A DNA stretch of 64,000 nt from Mycobacterium sp. Root265 (GCF_001428895.1 NZ_LMJA01000032.1:61419-125418); one strand, 5' to 3'. Counted from the stretch's first letter, positions 9,559 through 21,519 are shown. The notes: generated by a model not told the origin, from the letters alone. Translations and numbers: made by a program.

Positions 9559-10869
9559 ATGGACGCCACCCATCTCAATACGTTCATTGATGCGCTCATC
9601 GATGATCTTGCTGTTGCGCCGCCGCCCGATGACGATGCTGATCGCCGGTTGTTTGATCTGTTGGACTCTCCGCGGCGGGTGCTCGATGAGCAACCGCTGC
9701 TGGCGGTGCTGGCCGCCGCGGTGGTGACACGCAACCTGGCCGATCATGTGATCGCCCAGGCGGTGGCGGCCGCGGAGCGGGCCGGGATCCCGGCGCGGCG
9801 GCACCTGAGCTCTGGCAGCGACCTGCTCATCAGCTGCGGCATGGCTCCCGGTGCCGCGTACCGCGCGGCACGGGTAGGGCGCGCGGCGCACACCCTGCCG
9901 GCGTTGACCCGGGCCCAGCGCCTCGGTGGGATCGGTATCGAGTTCGCCGACGCCATCGGCAAAGGAGTCGCGCAGGTATCGGGCAGGGTCGCGTTGTCCG
10001 AGGATGACCGGGCGGGCGTCGTCACGTCGTTGATGATTCAGACCACGCCCTCTGGTGTCGATAAGAAGGCCCGCGAGATCGCCATCTTCAAAGCCGCAAC
10101 GCAGCCTCGCGACGACGGCGCGGTGCCGGTCGTGGAGAACGCCGACCTCAACGAGATGACCGTGGTGCAGACCGACGACAGGCGGGTCGCGGCCAGCCTC
10201 GATCTCGTCGCGCTCACGGCAGAGGAACTGTTGGCCGCGCTGGATCCGTTGTGCCGGCCCGTCCCGCTGCCCGACGGGTCGCCGGACCCCCGCCCGGCCG
10301 GCCGCCGTCGCGCCGATGCGTTCGGGCAGATCATGCGCACCTACCTGTCGAGCTCGCAGCGCCCGATGAGCGGTGGTGTGCTTCCCCACGTCACCTTGAT
10401 CCGGCCTGCCGCAGCTAGGTCCGTGGATGTTCTCGGGTTCGGCGGGCCTATCAGCGCCCGCACCGCGGACCTGATTGCGTGCGACAGCACCCTGACCGCG
10501 GTAACCGTCGACGCCGCGGGCGCGCCGTTGGACGTCGGCCGCGCCGAACGGCTATTCACACCTCTGATTCGTAAAGGGTTGGCGGTGCGCGATGGTGGCT
10601 GCGCGCACCCCGGCTGCGGCAGACCCGTGTCCTGGTGCGACGCCCACCACATCACTCCATGGGCCTCCGGGGGCGCCACCAGCATCGACAACGGTGTGCT
10701 GCTCTGCCGGCTGCACCACACCGCGATCCACCACGGCGGCTGGCAGGTCTACCTCGGCGCCGACCGCCATCCCTGGTTCATCCCACCGCATGACCCCGCC
10801 GGGCCCAAACCGGCACACCTGCGATCCCACGCCCGACGCACCATGACCACCCTGCCCACCGCCGCATAA
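9559..10869 (+). CDS. 13E12-family HNH endonuclease domain protein (DUF222)
   Basis: About 436 residues. The N-terminal and middle parts are the DUF222/13E12-repeat domain (residues about 10-310). The C-terminus has an HNH motif with zinc Cys pairs: CAHPGCGRPVSWCDAHHI, then SIDNGVLLCRLHHTAIH. These proteins are common in mycobacterial genomes, often multicopy, and tied to mobile REP13E12 elements; their function is unproven. The upstream SOS box indicates induction by DNA damage. Start is uncertain: ATG 9559 is chosen, with an in-frame GTG at 9520 possible and no strong Shine-Dalgarno. It interrupts the hpt-ftsH neighbourhood known from other species. Confidence 0.85.
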   Translation: MDATHLNTFIDALIDDLAVAPPPDDDADRRLFDLLDSPRRVLDEQPLLAVLAAAVVTRNLADHVIAQAVAAAERAGIPARRHLSSGSDLLISCGMAPGAAYRAARVGRAAHTLPALTRAQRLGGIGIEFADAIGKGVAQVSGRVALSEDDRAGVVTSLMIQTTPSGVDKKAREIAIFKAATQPRDDGAVPVVENADLNEMTVVQTDDRRVAASLDLVALTAEELLAALDPLCRPVPLPDGSPDPRPAGRRRADAFGQIMRTYLSSSQRPMSGGVLPHVTLIRPAAARSVDVLGFGGPISARTADLIACDSTLTAVTVDAAGAPLDVGRAERLFTPLIRKGLAVRDGGCAHPGCGRPVSWCDAHHITPWASGGATSIDNGVLLCRLHHTAIHHGGWQVYLGADRHPWFIPPHDPAGPKPAHLRSHARRTMTTLPTAA

Positions 10870-10975
10870 ACCGAACGCTCATGGCAGCTTGACAACTACA
10901 CAGAGAAACCGGCCGCAGCGCCGATTGCGTTGGTGGCCAACCCGACTGCTGCGAACCAGCTAGCGAATCAGGGCG

Positions 10976-11716
10976 CTAGGTCAGTTCCCAGATGACCGTC
11001 ACCGAGAAGCCCACGGTCTGCTCGCCGGGTGCCAGCGGCACCGACTCGGCCATTGCAGAGCGTGGCATCGGGACCGGCGGCGGCGGTGTGGTTCCGTCGG
11101 CCTCCGAGATCGAGATGACGTCTCCAAGGTTCAGCCCGGACAGTTCGGCGTACTGCTGGGCGCGGTCCTTGGCATCCTCGAAGGCGCGGGTGCGCGCATC
11201 GCGCACCAGTGCGGAGTCATCGGCGATCGAATAGTTCACCGAGTTGATCCGGGTGTTGTCCCCGCCGGTGGTGACGATCAGAGCCAGGATGTCCGACGCA
11301 CGGTCGGCGTCGCGGATCTTCACGTCGATGGCATTGCTCGCCCGGTAGGAGGCGATGCTGGTGCCATCGGAGTTGTACTGCGGTTGCAGCGACACCTGCG
11401 TGGTGCTGATGTCCTTCTGCTCGATGCCCGCGCCGGTCAGCGCATCCAGGACGGCCTGCTGCCGCTGGCTGGTCTGGTTGAGCGCGCCCGTGACATCGGC
11501 GGCGATGGCTTCCATTGCCGCCGAGACGGTCAGCGTGTCCGGGGTGCCCTGCACCTCACCGGATCCGACCACGGTGACCTGGCGGGCGGCCGCGGCGGAC
11601 GGGTCACCGACGGGCGCGGGACCCGATTGTGCGTCACAGGCGCTGACCCCGACGGCGAGCACCGCCCCGGCGAGAGCGAGACAGACACGGGCCGGCAATC
11701 GTCGCGCGAGTGGCAT
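10976..11716 (-). CDS. SIMPL-domain (DUF541) lipoprotein
   Basis: The predicted lipoprotein has about 246 residues. A signal peptide ends in the lipobox VSAC (Cys near residue 27), so the mature protein should be lipidated outside the cytoplasmic membrane. The rest is one SIMPL/DUF541 domain (VTVVGSGEVQGTPDTLTV at the start, ALVRDARTRAFEDAKDRAQQYAELSG in the middle, TVGFSVTVIWEL at the end). The family includes oxidative-stress and surface proteins, but no molecular function is settled. The ATG giving MPLARRL is preferred because it starts the signal peptide directly. It lies 17 bp after the dehydrogenase gene and is probably the last gene of that operon. Confidence 0.8.
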   Translation of the reverse strand: MPLARRLPARVCLALAGAVLAVGVSACDAQSGPAPVGDPSAAAARQVTVVGSGEVQGTPDTLTVSAAMEAIAADVTGALNQTSQRQQAVLDALTGAGIEQKDISTTQVSLQPQYNSDGTSIASYRASNAIDVKIRDADRASDILALIVTTGGDNTRINSVNYSIADDSALVRDARTRAFEDAKDRAQQYAELSGLNLGDVISISEADGTTPPPPVPMPRSAMAESVPLAPGEQTVGFSVTVIWELT

Positions 11717-11733
11717 GTTCGAACCATAGCGCG

Positions 11734-12750
11734 TCAGGGCGTCACGACGATCTTGCAATGCCGGTCCGGATCGCCCAGATCGGCGAACGCATCCGCCACC
11801 CCGTCCAGATCGACCTCGCCGGTGATCAGCGGGGCGACGTCGATGTCACCCTCGGCGATGGCACGCAGCGATTCGGCGAATTCGGATGGGTCGTAGCCGA
11901 ATACGAAGTGCAGGCTGAGCTGTTTGGCGCTGGCGAAGAACGGGTGCACGGTGTCGGGCTGCATGCACACACCGGCGACCACCACCCTGGCGCCTGCCGG
12001 TGCGCGGCGCAGCACGTCGTCGATCACGCCCGGGGCGCCGACCGCTTCGAACACCACCACCGGTGTGCTCTGGTGGAACGGCGAACCCTGTGCCGGGTCG
12101 ACGGTCACGTGGGCACCCACAGTCTCGGCGAGTGCGCGCCGAGTGGAGGAGAAGTCGGCTGCCACAATGGTTTCCACCCCGCGGTACTTCAGGGCGGCGA
12201 TGATCGCGATGCCGATCGGGCCGCACCCGATGACCAGGGCGGGTTCACCGCGTTCGATCTTCGAGGTGTTGACGGCGTGCAGGCCGACCGCCATCGGCTC
12301 GGTCAGGGCGGCGTGGCGGGCGTCCAGGCCGTTGGGCACCGGCAGCAGCAGCGGTGCGGAGAGCAACATGCGCTCGGCGTAACCGCCGACGGTGGTGTTG
12401 CTGTACACGATCATGTCGAGCCCGGTCGGCGTCAGCAGCACCGGGACCGAGGTCACCAGAGTGCCGGGGGCCGGCGCGTCGGTGCCGGGTCCGGCCTCCA
12501 GGACCTCGGCGCTGAATTCGTGCCCCATGTAGATGTCGGCGGACAGGTCGATACCGGACATGGTGTCCGGCATGCCTTCCATCTCCGCGCCCGCGGCCAG
12601 CATCTGATCGCCGTGCGCGGCGAAATGCAGGTCGGATCCGCAGATTCCGCATGCCTTCACCGCCACCAGCACCTGGCCGGGGCCTGGCACGGGTTCGGGC
12701 ACGTCATCGCGCACCACCATGGCGCCGTCGCGCAACACCGCCGAGCGCAT
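11734..12750 (-). CDS. Zinc-binding alcohol dehydrogenase (MDR family)
   Basis: This 338-residue medium-chain dehydrogenase has the catalytic-zinc site CGICGSDLHF near residue 37 and GHEFSAEV. The nucleotide-binding fingerprint is VIGCGPIGIAIIAALK. The usual structural-zinc lobe with four clustered cysteines is absent, as in several mycobacterial MDR subgroups. The substrate is unknown; its partner genes suggest oxidation of alcohols or of hydroxylated terpenoid or xenobiotic compounds. The ATG overlaps the stop of the upstream LLM oxygenase by one base (TGATG), so the two are coupled. Confidence 0.85.
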   Translation of the reverse strand: MRSAVLRDGAMVVRDDVPEPVPGPGQVLVAVKACGICGSDLHFAAHGDQMLAAGAEMEGMPDTMSGIDLSADIYMGHEFSAEVLEAGPGTDAPAPGTLVTSVPVLLTPTGLDMIVYSNTTVGGYAERMLLSAPLLLPVPNGLDARHAALTEPMAVGLHAVNTSKIERGEPALVIGCGPIGIAIIAALKYRGVETIVAADFSSTRRALAETVGAHVTVDPAQGSPFHQSTPVVVFEAVGAPGVIDDVLRRAPAGARVVVAGVCMQPDTVHPFFASAKQLSLHFVFGYDPSEFAESLRAIAEGDIDVAPLITGEVDLDGVADAFADLGDPDRHCKIVVTP

Positions 12751-13928
12751 CAGGGCTTGTCCCCGGCATGCTCGGTGATGGCGTTGACGATGGCCTGCCC
12801 GGCGCGCCCGAGCAGTTGGTCCCGCATGCCCTTGGCCCAATCGTGGGAGGCGCGCGGTGCGGTCAGCTGTCCCTTGAAGTGCGGGATGACCTCCCGGGCG
12901 AACAGCTCATAGGAGTGGTAGGTGGCCGCCGGTGACGCCCAGTCGTGACCGAGCAGCAGGAACGTGCCGAAACCGCCGGAGCGGTCCAGCAGGTCCTGGA
13001 TGTAGGCGATCGCCTCCTCGGTCGTGCCGATACAGCAATTGCCTTTGGCCGCATAGTCTTCGACGAACTGCCGGGCATCGCCCTGACCTCCGTCCGCGGA
13101 GTTGGACAACGGCACGAACCCGGCCGCACCGAAGTAGTTCGCGAAATCTTGCAGCCCGTAGGTGCAGTCCTCGATGGCCTGCTCCTTGGTGTCGGCGACG
13201 TGCACGATGCCCAGCACCCGCCAGTCCTTGCGGTCGGGGGCCTCGCGTTCGGACTTCTGCGCCTGCTCGGTCACCATGTCCCAGGTGGTCTCCACGGCAG
13301 CGACCCCACCGGGCACCGACATCGACAGCGACAGCAGTGACGTGCCGAGCTGGCCGGCCAGTCGCGGCCCGGACGGCGAAACCATTGCTGCGGTCGATAT
13401 TTCGGGGTACGGCCAGGTGTAGGGGCGGATGTGCAGCGCGGCGTCACGCAGGGTGAACCAGTCGGTCTGGCGGTCGATCCGTTCCTCGGGCCCCGCCCGG
13501 AACAGGGCCAGGATGGCCTCCAGTGACTCCTGCATCATCCGGCGCTGGTCGACGGGATCGATGCCCATCATGTAGGCATCCGAGGGCAGCGCTCCCGGTC
13601 CGGTGCCGAACATGACCCGTCCCCTGGTCAGGTGATCGAGCAGCACCCAACGGTCGGCGACCATCAGCGGGTGGTGATAGGGCAGCGACACCACGCCGGT
13701 GCCGAACCTGATGTGCCGGGTGCGTTCGGCGGCCGCGGCGATGAATACCTCCGGGCAGGCGATGAGTTCGTAACCACCGGAATGGTGCTCGCCGAACCAG
13801 GCTTCGTCGTAGCCCAGCCGGTCCAACGCCTCCACCCGGTCCATGTCGTACTGCAGCGCGAGGGTGGGGGACTGACCGGTCGGATGGAACGGGGTGATGA
13901 AGACACCGAAGTCCAGCGGCGCGTTCAC
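12750..13928 (-). CDS. LLM-class flavin-dependent oxidoreductase (monooxygenase)
   Basis: This 392-residue luciferase-like (bacterial luciferase/F420 TIM-barrel) protein contains LGYDEAWFGEHHSGGYE, RIRFGTGVVSLPYHHPLMVADRWVLLDH-type strands and GRVMFGTGPGALPSDA, which bind flavin phosphate and substrate. It resembles limonene/alkane monooxygenase-type LLM proteins and M. tuberculosis Rv3618, beside ephA in that genome as remembered. The GTG start overlaps the epoxide hydrolase-like gene upstream by 4 bp (GTGA). The operon monooxygenase / hydrolase / dehydrogenase would fit oxidation and ring opening of a terpenoid or similar compound (inference). Confidence 0.85.
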   Translation of the reverse strand: MNAPLDFGVFITPFHPTGQSPTLALQYDMDRVEALDRLGYDEAWFGEHHSGGYELIACPEVFIAAAAERTRHIRFGTGVVSLPYHHPLMVADRWVLLDHLTRGRVMFGTGPGALPSDAYMMGIDPVDQRRMMQESLEAILALFRAGPEERIDRQTDWFTLRDAALHIRPYTWPYPEISTAAMVSPSGPRLAGQLGTSLLSLSMSVPGGVAAVETTWDMVTEQAQKSEREAPDRKDWRVLGIVHVADTKEQAIEDCTYGLQDFANYFGAAGFVPLSNSADGGQGDARQFVEDYAAKGNCCIGTTEEAIAYIQDLLDRSGGFGTFLLLGHDWASPAATYHSYELFAREVIPHFKGQLTAPRASHDWAKGMRDQLLGRAGQAIVNAITEHAGDKP

Positions 13929-14866
13929 GTCAGGTCCAATTCGCCGAGGAACTCCAGCAAGGCCGCATTGACCTCGTCGGGCCGCTCCTGCTGCAACCAG
14001 TGCCCGGCACCGTCGAGCAGCACTTCGCGGTATCCGCCGGTGGCCACCTCGGTGACCCGGTCACGCGGGGTGAATCCCAGCACCGGGTCGGCGCTGCCGG
14101 CGAGGAACAGCAGCGGGACGGTGATGGTGTGCGCGGTCAGCCCGCCGGCCGCCGGATCGGTCAGCTCCCAGTTGCGGTCGAAGTTGCGATACCAATTCAG
14201 CGGTCCGGTGAAGCCGGTCACCTCGAACGCCCGCACGTACTCGTCGAACTCCGCGGTGCTCAGCCAGTCCGGCAGCGGCGGCAGCGGCTGGTCGGCCATC
14301 TCGTCGATGGGCCCGCCGAAACCCTCCAGCGCCACCATCCGCTGCAGGGAGGCACGTACATCCGCGTTCAGCGCCGCGTCGGCCACCCCGGGCTCCTGGA
14401 AATACAGGATGTAGAAGAATTTGTCACCGAAGATCTTCCGCCAGATCTGCGTGGGCGGCGCCGAGGCCCGCGGGATCGGCGGGACGCTCAGCGCCACCAC
14501 CGCGCTCGCCCGGTCGGGGTGGTAGAGCGGGAAGTTCGTGGCCACCGGGGAACCCCAGTCGTGCCCGACGAGCACGGCGCGTTGCGCGCCGACATCATCG
14601 AGCAGTCCGGCGATATCGGCGGTCAGCTCGGCGATGTTGTAATCCTCGATCGCCTCGGGTCGCGAGGACCCGCCGTATCCGCGCTGATCGGGGGCGATGA
14701 CGTGGTACCCGGCCGCGGCCAGCGCGGGAATCTGGTGGCGCCATGAATGGGCCAGTTCGGGGAAGCCGTGGGCGAGCACGACGACCGGATTACCGGGCTC
14801 ACCGGCCTCGGTCACCCGCAACGTCACGCCATTGGTATCTACTAACCGGGTGGTTGGTGTGATCAC
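13925..14866 (-). CDS. ephA: Alpha/beta hydrolase, epoxide hydrolase EphA-like
   Basis: About 313 residues with the epoxide-hydrolase pattern: oxyanion motif HGFPE near the N-terminus, APDQRGYGGSSRP, nucleophile elbow VGHDWGSPVA with Asp as nucleophile, cap Tyr region WYRNFDRNW, and final GAGHWLQQERP with the catalytic His. It would hydrate epoxides to diols. Start: GTG at 14864-14866 gives the normal N-terminus; a TTG at 14905 and a GTG at 14884 are longer options with poor support. It is first in a minus-strand operon with the LLM oxygenase, dehydrogenase and SIMPL lipoprotein, divergent from ftsH. Confidence 0.82.
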   Translation of the reverse strand: MITPTTRLVDTNGVTLRVTEAGEPGNPVVVLAHGFPELAHSWRHQIPALAAAGYHVIAPDQRGYGGSSRPEAIEDYNIAELTADIAGLLDDVGAQRAVLVGHDWGSPVATNFPLYHPDRASAVVALSVPPIPRASAPPTQIWRKIFGDKFFYILYFQEPGVADAALNADVRASLQRMVALEGFGGPIDEMADQPLPPLPDWLSTAEFDEYVRAFEVTGFTGPLNWYRNFDRNWELTDPAAGGLTAHTITVPLLFLAGSADPVLGFTPRDRVTEVATGGYREVLLDGAGHWLQQERPDEVNAALLEFLGELDLT

Positions 14867-15012
14867 GATCTCAGCCAAGCACACGGGGTCTGCGTGGGCG
14901 AGCAAGTCGGGCGGGGAACTTCTGATCGTTGGTCAAGCGGTAGCCTTGAGTTTTCCAACTGCGCTTATCGGAAGGACCGGGCCGGCCGCACCCGTGCAGG
15001 CCGGAGATATCG

Positions 15013-17307
<2,295 letters not shown>

Positions 17308-17323
17308 ACAGAACGGAGCGTCG

Positions 17324-17941
17324 ATGACGACGTCGGAGAACGACCTCGCTGAAGCGGTCGGCTTCACCCCTGCCCACTTCGACCAGGAACGCGCGGAAGC
17401 GGCCGTACGCGAGCTGCTGATCGCGGTCGGCGAGGATCCGGACCGGCACGGTCTGGTGGACACCCCGGCGCGGGTGGCGCGGGCGTACCGGGAAATCTTC
17501 GGCGGCCTCTACACCGACCCCGACACGGTGCTCAACACCACCTTCGACGAGCAGCACGACGAACTTGTGCTCATCAAACAGATCCCGATGTACTCCACCT
17601 GTGAGCACCACCTGGTGTCCTTCCACGGGGTGGCTCATGTGGGGTACATCCCCGGGCTGGACGGCCGGGTCACCGGCCTGTCCAAGATCGCCAGGCTCGT
17701 CGATCTCTACGCGAAACGGCCGCAGGTCCAGGAGCGGTTGACCGCGCAGATCGCGGACGCCCTGATGCGCAAGCTGGATCCGCGCGGGGCGATCGTGGTG
17801 GTGGAGGCCGAGCACCTGTGCATGGCCATGCGTGGCGTGCGCAAGCCGGGTGCGGTGACCACCACCTCGGCGGTGCGCGGACAGTTCAAGACCGACAAGG
17901 CATCACGGTCCGAGGCGCTGGAACTGATCCTCCGGAAGTGA
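17324..17941 (+). CDS. folE: GTP cyclohydrolase I
   Basis: The 205-residue enzyme opens the folate (tetrahydropterin) pathway by converting GTP to 7,8-dihydroneopterin triphosphate. Zinc and catalytic residues are visible in [21 protein letters not shown] and [16 protein letters not shown]. The ATG at 17324 is chosen because GGAG lies 5-6 nt upstream; an ATG at 17300, overlapping the ftsH end, would add eight residues. The stop overlaps the folP start (GTGA). Confidence 0.94.
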   Translation: MTTSENDLAEAVGFTPAHFDQERAEAAVRELLIAVGEDPDRHGLVDTPARVARAYREIFGGLYTDPDTVLNTTFDEQHDELVLIKQIPMYSTCEHHLVSFHGVAHVGYIPGLDGRVTGLSKIARLVDLYAKRPQVQERLTAQIADALMRKLDPRGAIVVVEAEHLCMAMRGVRKPGAVTTTSAVRGQFKTDKASRSEALELILRK

Positions 17942-18762
17942 CCGTGCCGGTGGTGATGGGTGTCGTCAACGTCACCGAGGACTCGTTCTCCGACGGCGGA
18001 CTCTTCCTCGATCGCGACCGTGCCGTGGAACGGGCGATGGCGCTGGTTGCCGCCGGTGCGGCGATCATCGACGTCGGCGGCGAGTCGACGCGCCCGGGTG
18101 CCACCCGGGTCGCCCCGGAACTCGAGAGCTCGCGGGTACTGCCCGTCATCCGGGACTTGGCCGCCGCCGGGGTCACCGTCAGCATCGACACCATGCACTC
18201 CTCGGTGGCCGCCGCCGCGCTGGAGAACGGCGCGCAGATCGTCAACGACGTCTCCGGCGGGCGGGCCGACCCGAATATGGCCGCCGTGCTGGCCGAGGCG
18301 AAAGCGCCGTGGGTGCTCATGCATTGGCGGTCGGTGCGCGCCGACGCCCCGCATGAGGTCCCCGCCTACGCCGACGTCGTCGGCGAGGTGCGCGAGGATC
18401 TGTTGCGCAGTGTCGACGACGCGGTCGCGGCCGGCGTGGACCCGGCGAAGGTGATCATCGATCCCGGCCTCGGTTTCGCCAAAACGGCACAACACAACTG
18501 GGAACTGCTGCGCGCGTTGCCGACGTTCGTGGCGACCGGGTTCCCGGTCCTGGTCGGGGCGTCGCGCAAACGGTTCCTGGGCGCGCTGCTGGAAGGACCC
18601 GACGGGGTGATGCGCCCGGCGGCCGGGCGCGAGACGGCGACCGCGGTGATCTCCGCGCTGTCCGTCCTGAACGGCGCGTGGGGTGTGCGGGTGCATGATG
18701 TGCAGGCCTCGGTGGATGCGCTCAAGGTAGTGGACGCGTGGTCCGGAGGGAAAAATGGCTGA
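17938..18762 (+). CDS. folP: Dihydropteroate synthase
   Basis: The 274-residue enzyme joins p-aminobenzoate to 6-hydroxymethyl-7,8-dihydropterin pyrophosphate and is the sulfonamide target. Signatures: [41 protein letters not shown], and [14 protein letters not shown] / GASRKRFLG. The GTG at 17938 overlaps the folE stop by 4 bp; another GTG at 17944 is possible. The extended open frame upstream is only the shadow of folE. The length equals FolP1 of M. tuberculosis. Confidence 0.95.
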   Translation: MTVPVVMGVVNVTEDSFSDGGLFLDRDRAVERAMALVAAGAAIIDVGGESTRPGATRVAPELESSRVLPVIRDLAAAGVTVSIDTMHSSVAAAALENGAQIVNDVSGGRADPNMAAVLAEAKAPWVLMHWRSVRADAPHEVPAYADVVGEVREDLLRSVDDAVAAGVDPAKVIIDPGLGFAKTAQHNWELLRALPTFVATGFPVLVGASRKRFLGALLEGPDGVMRPAAGRETATAVISALSVLNGAWGVRVHDVQASVDALKVVDAWSGGKNG

Positions 18763-19135
18763 TCGAATCGAACTGCGCGGGTTGACCGTTCGCGGGAACC
18801 ATGGCGTCTTCGACCATGAGCGCCGCGACGGCCAGGACTTCATCATCGATGTGACGGTGTGGATCGATCTGGAGGCCGCCGCCGCGACCGACGACCTTGC
18901 CGACACCCTGAACTACGGAACGCTGGCGGAGCGGGCGGCCGCGATTGTCGCGGGCCCACCGCGCAACCTGATCGAGACGGTGTCCGCCGAGATCGCCGAG
19001 GACGTGATGACCGACGAGCGCGTGCATGCCGTCGAGGTCGTCGTGCACAAGCCCAGCGCGCCGATCCCACTGACCTTCTCCGATGTGGCGGTGGTGGCGC
19101 GCCGGTCCCGCCGCGGCAGGGGACTGGCACCGTGA
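18755..19135 (+). CDS. folB: Dihydroneopterin aldolase
   Basis: The 126-residue protein forms 6-hydroxymethyl-7,8-dihydropterin and glycolaldehyde from dihydroneopterin. Family marks: [44 protein letters not shown] and the C-terminal [13 protein letters not shown]. It overlaps folP by 8 bp and folK by 4 bp, so expression of the three enzymes is coupled. Confidence 0.94.
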   Translation: MADRIELRGLTVRGNHGVFDHERRDGQDFIIDVTVWIDLEAAAATDDLADTLNYGTLAERAAAIVAGPPRNLIETVSAEIAEDVMTDERVHAVEVVVHKPSAPIPLTFSDVAVVARRSRRGRGLAP

Positions 19136-19644
19136 GCACCGCGGTGCTGTCCATCGGGTCGAATCTGGGTGACCGGCTGGCGCACCTGCAGTCCGTGCTC
19201 GACGGGATGGCGGCGCTGGGCAGCCGGATCGTGGCGGTCTCACCGGTCTACGAGACCGACGCATGGGGTGGCGTCGAACAGGGCGCCTTCCTCAATGCGG
19301 TGCTGATCGTCGAGGATCCGGCCTGCGACGGCCACGGCTGGCTGCGACGGGGTCAGCAGCTGGAGTCCGCGGCCGACCGGGTGCGCGACGTGCACTGGGG
19401 ACCGCGGACCCTCGATGTCGACATCGTCTCCTGCCGCGACGGATCCACCGAATTGCGTTCCGAGGACGCCGAACTGACGCTGCCGCACCCGTTCGCGCAT
19501 CAGCGCGCCTTCGTGCTGGTGCCGTGGCTGGACGCCGATGCCGGCGCCGAGCTGTCCGGCACGCCGGTGGCCGAACTGCTGGAGCGGCTCGGCGAAGAGG
19601 AGCGCGCCGGGGTGCGGCCCACCCACCTGACCCTGGACCGCTGA
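19132..19644 (+). CDS. folK: 6-hydroxymethyl-7,8-dihydropterin pyrophosphokinase
   Basis: The 170-residue kinase transfers pyrophosphate from ATP to hydroxymethyldihydropterin, supplying the folP substrate. Visible signatures: [15 protein letters not shown] at the N-terminus, [21 protein letters not shown], and [11 protein letters not shown] with the metal-binding Asp pair, then [14 protein letters not shown]. The start is the GTG that overlaps the folB stop (GTGA); longer open frame upstream is a shadow. Confidence 0.94.
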   Translation: MSTAVLSIGSNLGDRLAHLQSVLDGMAALGSRIVAVSPVYETDAWGGVEQGAFLNAVLIVEDPACDGHGWLRRGQQLESAADRVRDVHWGPRTLDVDIVSCRDGSTELRSEDAELTLPHPFAHQRAFVLVPWLDADAGAELSGTPVAELLERLGEEERAGVRPTHLTLDR

Positions 19645-20129
19645 TGGGACCGACCCGAAAGCGTGACCTCGCGGCAACGGCGGGCATCGCCGCCGTCGTC
19701 TGCTACCTGCTGGTCGTCTTTCTGTACCGGTGGTTCCCACCGATCACGCTCTGGACGGGGGTGTCCCTGCTGGCGGTGGCGGTCGCCGAGGCCGTCTGGG
19801 GCTACGTCATACGATCGCGCATCGCCGACGGTCAGATCGGTATCGGCGCGGGGCGACTGCACCCGCTGGCGGTGGCCCGCTCGGTGGGGATCGCCAAGGC
19901 GTCGGCCTGGGTCGGCGCGCTGGTACTGGGTTGGTGGATCGGGGTTCTCGCGTATCTGCTGCCGCGCCGGGGCACCATGCGTGTCGCGGGCGAGGACACC
20001 GCCGGCGCCGTGGTGGCCGCGCTGTGCGCGCTGGCACTCCTGGCGGCCGGGCTGTGGCTGCAGCATTGCTGCACGTCCCCGGAGGACCCGAACGACAATC
20101 ACGACTCGTACAGTGGCGCAGCCGAGTAG
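19644..20129 (+). CDS. DUF3180 membrane protein
   Basis: A 161-residue integral membrane protein with four hydrophobic segments (about residues 11-28, 36-53, 83-105 and 120-142). It is the actinobacterial DUF3180 family, always next to folK in mycobacteria (Rv3605c type); function unknown. Its start shares a base with the folK stop (TGATG), so it is translated with the folate operon. The tail after the last helix is short and polar (SPEDPNDNHDSYSG). Confidence 0.85.
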   Translation: MGPTRKRDLAATAGIAAVVCYLLVVFLYRWFPPITLWTGVSLLAVAVAEAVWGYVIRSRIADGQIGIGAGRLHPLAVARSVGIAKASAWVGALVLGWWIGVLAYLLPRRGTMRVAGEDTAGAVVAALCALALLAAGLWLQHCCTSPEDPNDNHDSYSGAAE

Positions 20130-20173
20130 CCGAATCGCCGCGCAGGTCGACACGCGATGCGAGCTGTGAACGG

Positions 20174-20179
20174 TACAGT
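20174..20179 (+). promoter_or_regulatory. -10 element (TACAGT) before the DUF6779 gene, leaderless
   Basis: TACAGT ends 7 nt before the ATG at 20186, the spacing of a leaderless mycobacterial promoter. It indicates an internal promoter inside the long folate/pantothenate run. Confidence 0.45.
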
Positions 20180-20185
20180 CGCCCC

Positions 20186-21439
20186 ATGACCGATCCGTCC
20201 CGCGGCGTGCGCGTTCGACGCGCCAACCGCAGGCCGGGTTGGGTTCTGCTGACGGCGTTGCTGGTGCTCGCGATCGTCGCCAGCACCGTGCTGGTCTTCA
20301 CCAACCGGGTCGAACTGCTCAAACTCGCCGTGGTGCTGGCGTTGTGGGCGGCGGTCGCCGCGGCGTTCGTGTCGTTCATCTACCGGCGGCAGAGCGATCT
20401 CGATCAGGCCAAGGTGCGCGACCTCAAGTACGTCTACGACCTCCAACTGGATCGCGAGATCTCGGCGCGCCGCGAATACGAACTGGCAGTGGAAGCGCAA
20501 CTGCGCCGCGAGCTGTCGGCGGAGTTGCGGGCGCAGGCCGCCGACGAGGTCGCCGCGCTACGTGCCGAACTCGCCGCGCTGCGTACCAATCTGGAGATCC
20601 TGTTCGACACCGATCTGGACCACCGCCCCGCGCTGGAGACCGAACGCCCCGCCGGCCGGGTGATCGCCAGCCGCATCGACACCCCGGTGCGCGCCGAGGC
20701 AGAGCCGCGCACCGAGGAAAGCCCGATCATCGACGTGCCCGCCGAACCGCATCCACCGGAGTACCAGTGGGCGCCGGCCGAACCGATCGGCCCCGAACCG
20801 ATCGCGCCCGAACTGTTCGGCGGAGCCCACCGGCGGGCATCGGAAGCCGAGGAACCCGCTCCCTGGCAGCGCCGCGCCGCCACCTCCCCGCCCGTTCAAC
20901 CGCCGCCGCCACCGGCCGCCCCGCCCGTTCCGGAGCCGGTCGCCGCCCAGTGGTCGCCCGCCCCGGCCGCCACCTGGGGACCCCAGCCCGCCCCGCCGGT
21001 GCGCCATCCCGAGCCACCGGCATCCCCGCCTCCGGCGCCGGAGCCCGCACCCCGGGCAGAGCAGCCCGCCCCGGAAACCCCGGACCGCCGTGGCCGCCAC
21101 TACGGCTCGGACGCCGAATCGGCCCAGCCGCCGCGCCGCGCGCGGCACTCGGTGCCCGGCGAAACCGGTCCGCCGCCGCCACCTCCGTCCGCTCCGCCGC
21201 GCACCCGGCGGGCGGCCCAGCCGGACCGCGAACCCCCGGTGCAGGCGCCCATGCCGCCGCCTGCGCAGACACCCACCCCACCGCCGGCGCCCCGCCACCG
21301 CGGTGCCGAAGAACTCCAGCGCGAACAGCCGGAACCCGAGGGTGGCCAGCATGCAGGTGGTCAGCCGGTCTCCGAACTGCTCTCCCGCCTGCAGGCAACC
21401 CCCACCGGCGGTGGCCGGCGCCGTCGCCGCGAGGAGTGA
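20186..21439 (+). CDS. DUF6779-type membrane protein with long Pro-rich tail
   Basis: About 417 residues. Two adjacent hydrophobic segments at residues about 17-35 and 43-62 form a hairpin. Residues about 65-145 form a charged, probably coiled-coil segment rich in Ala, Glu and Arg (QLRRELSAELRAQAADEVAALRAEL). The remaining ~270 residues are low-complexity Pro/Ala/Glu, probably disordered, ending in a basic VSELLSRLQATPTGGGRRRRREE. It matches the Ala/Arg/Pro-rich membrane protein found at this site in other mycobacteria (Rv3604c type); function unknown. A wall- or division-linked scaffold is only a guess. Confidence 0.78.
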   Translation: MTDPSRGVRVRRANRRPGWVLLTALLVLAIVASTVLVFTNRVELLKLAVVLALWAAVAAAFVSFIYRRQSDLDQAKVRDLKYVYDLQLDREISARREYELAVEAQLRRELSAELRAQAADEVAALRAELAALRTNLEILFDTDLDHRPALETERPAGRVIASRIDTPVRAEAEPRTEESPIIDVPAEPHPPEYQWAPAEPIGPEPIAPELFGGAHRRASEAEEPAPWQRRAATSPPVQPPPPPAAPPVPEPVAAQWSPAPAATWGPQPAPPVRHPEPPASPPPAPEPAPRAEQPAPETPDRRGRHYGSDAESAQPPRRARHSVPGETGPPPPPPSAPPRTRRAAQPDREPPVQAPMPPPAQTPTPPPAPRHRGAEELQREQPEPEGGQHAGGQPVSELLSRLQATPTGGGRRRRREE

Positions 21440-21519
21440 GCTAGGCTCACCCCGACCGTGCGGTACCCGTATAAGGGACCGCAACGTTTATCACGACTGA
21501 ATTTGCGAGGTCGTCTGTC

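Noticed and set aside
10870-10975. Possible terminator or small RNA between the convergent 13E12 and SIMPL genes
   Set aside because: No convincing hairpin or conserved structure seen by eye.
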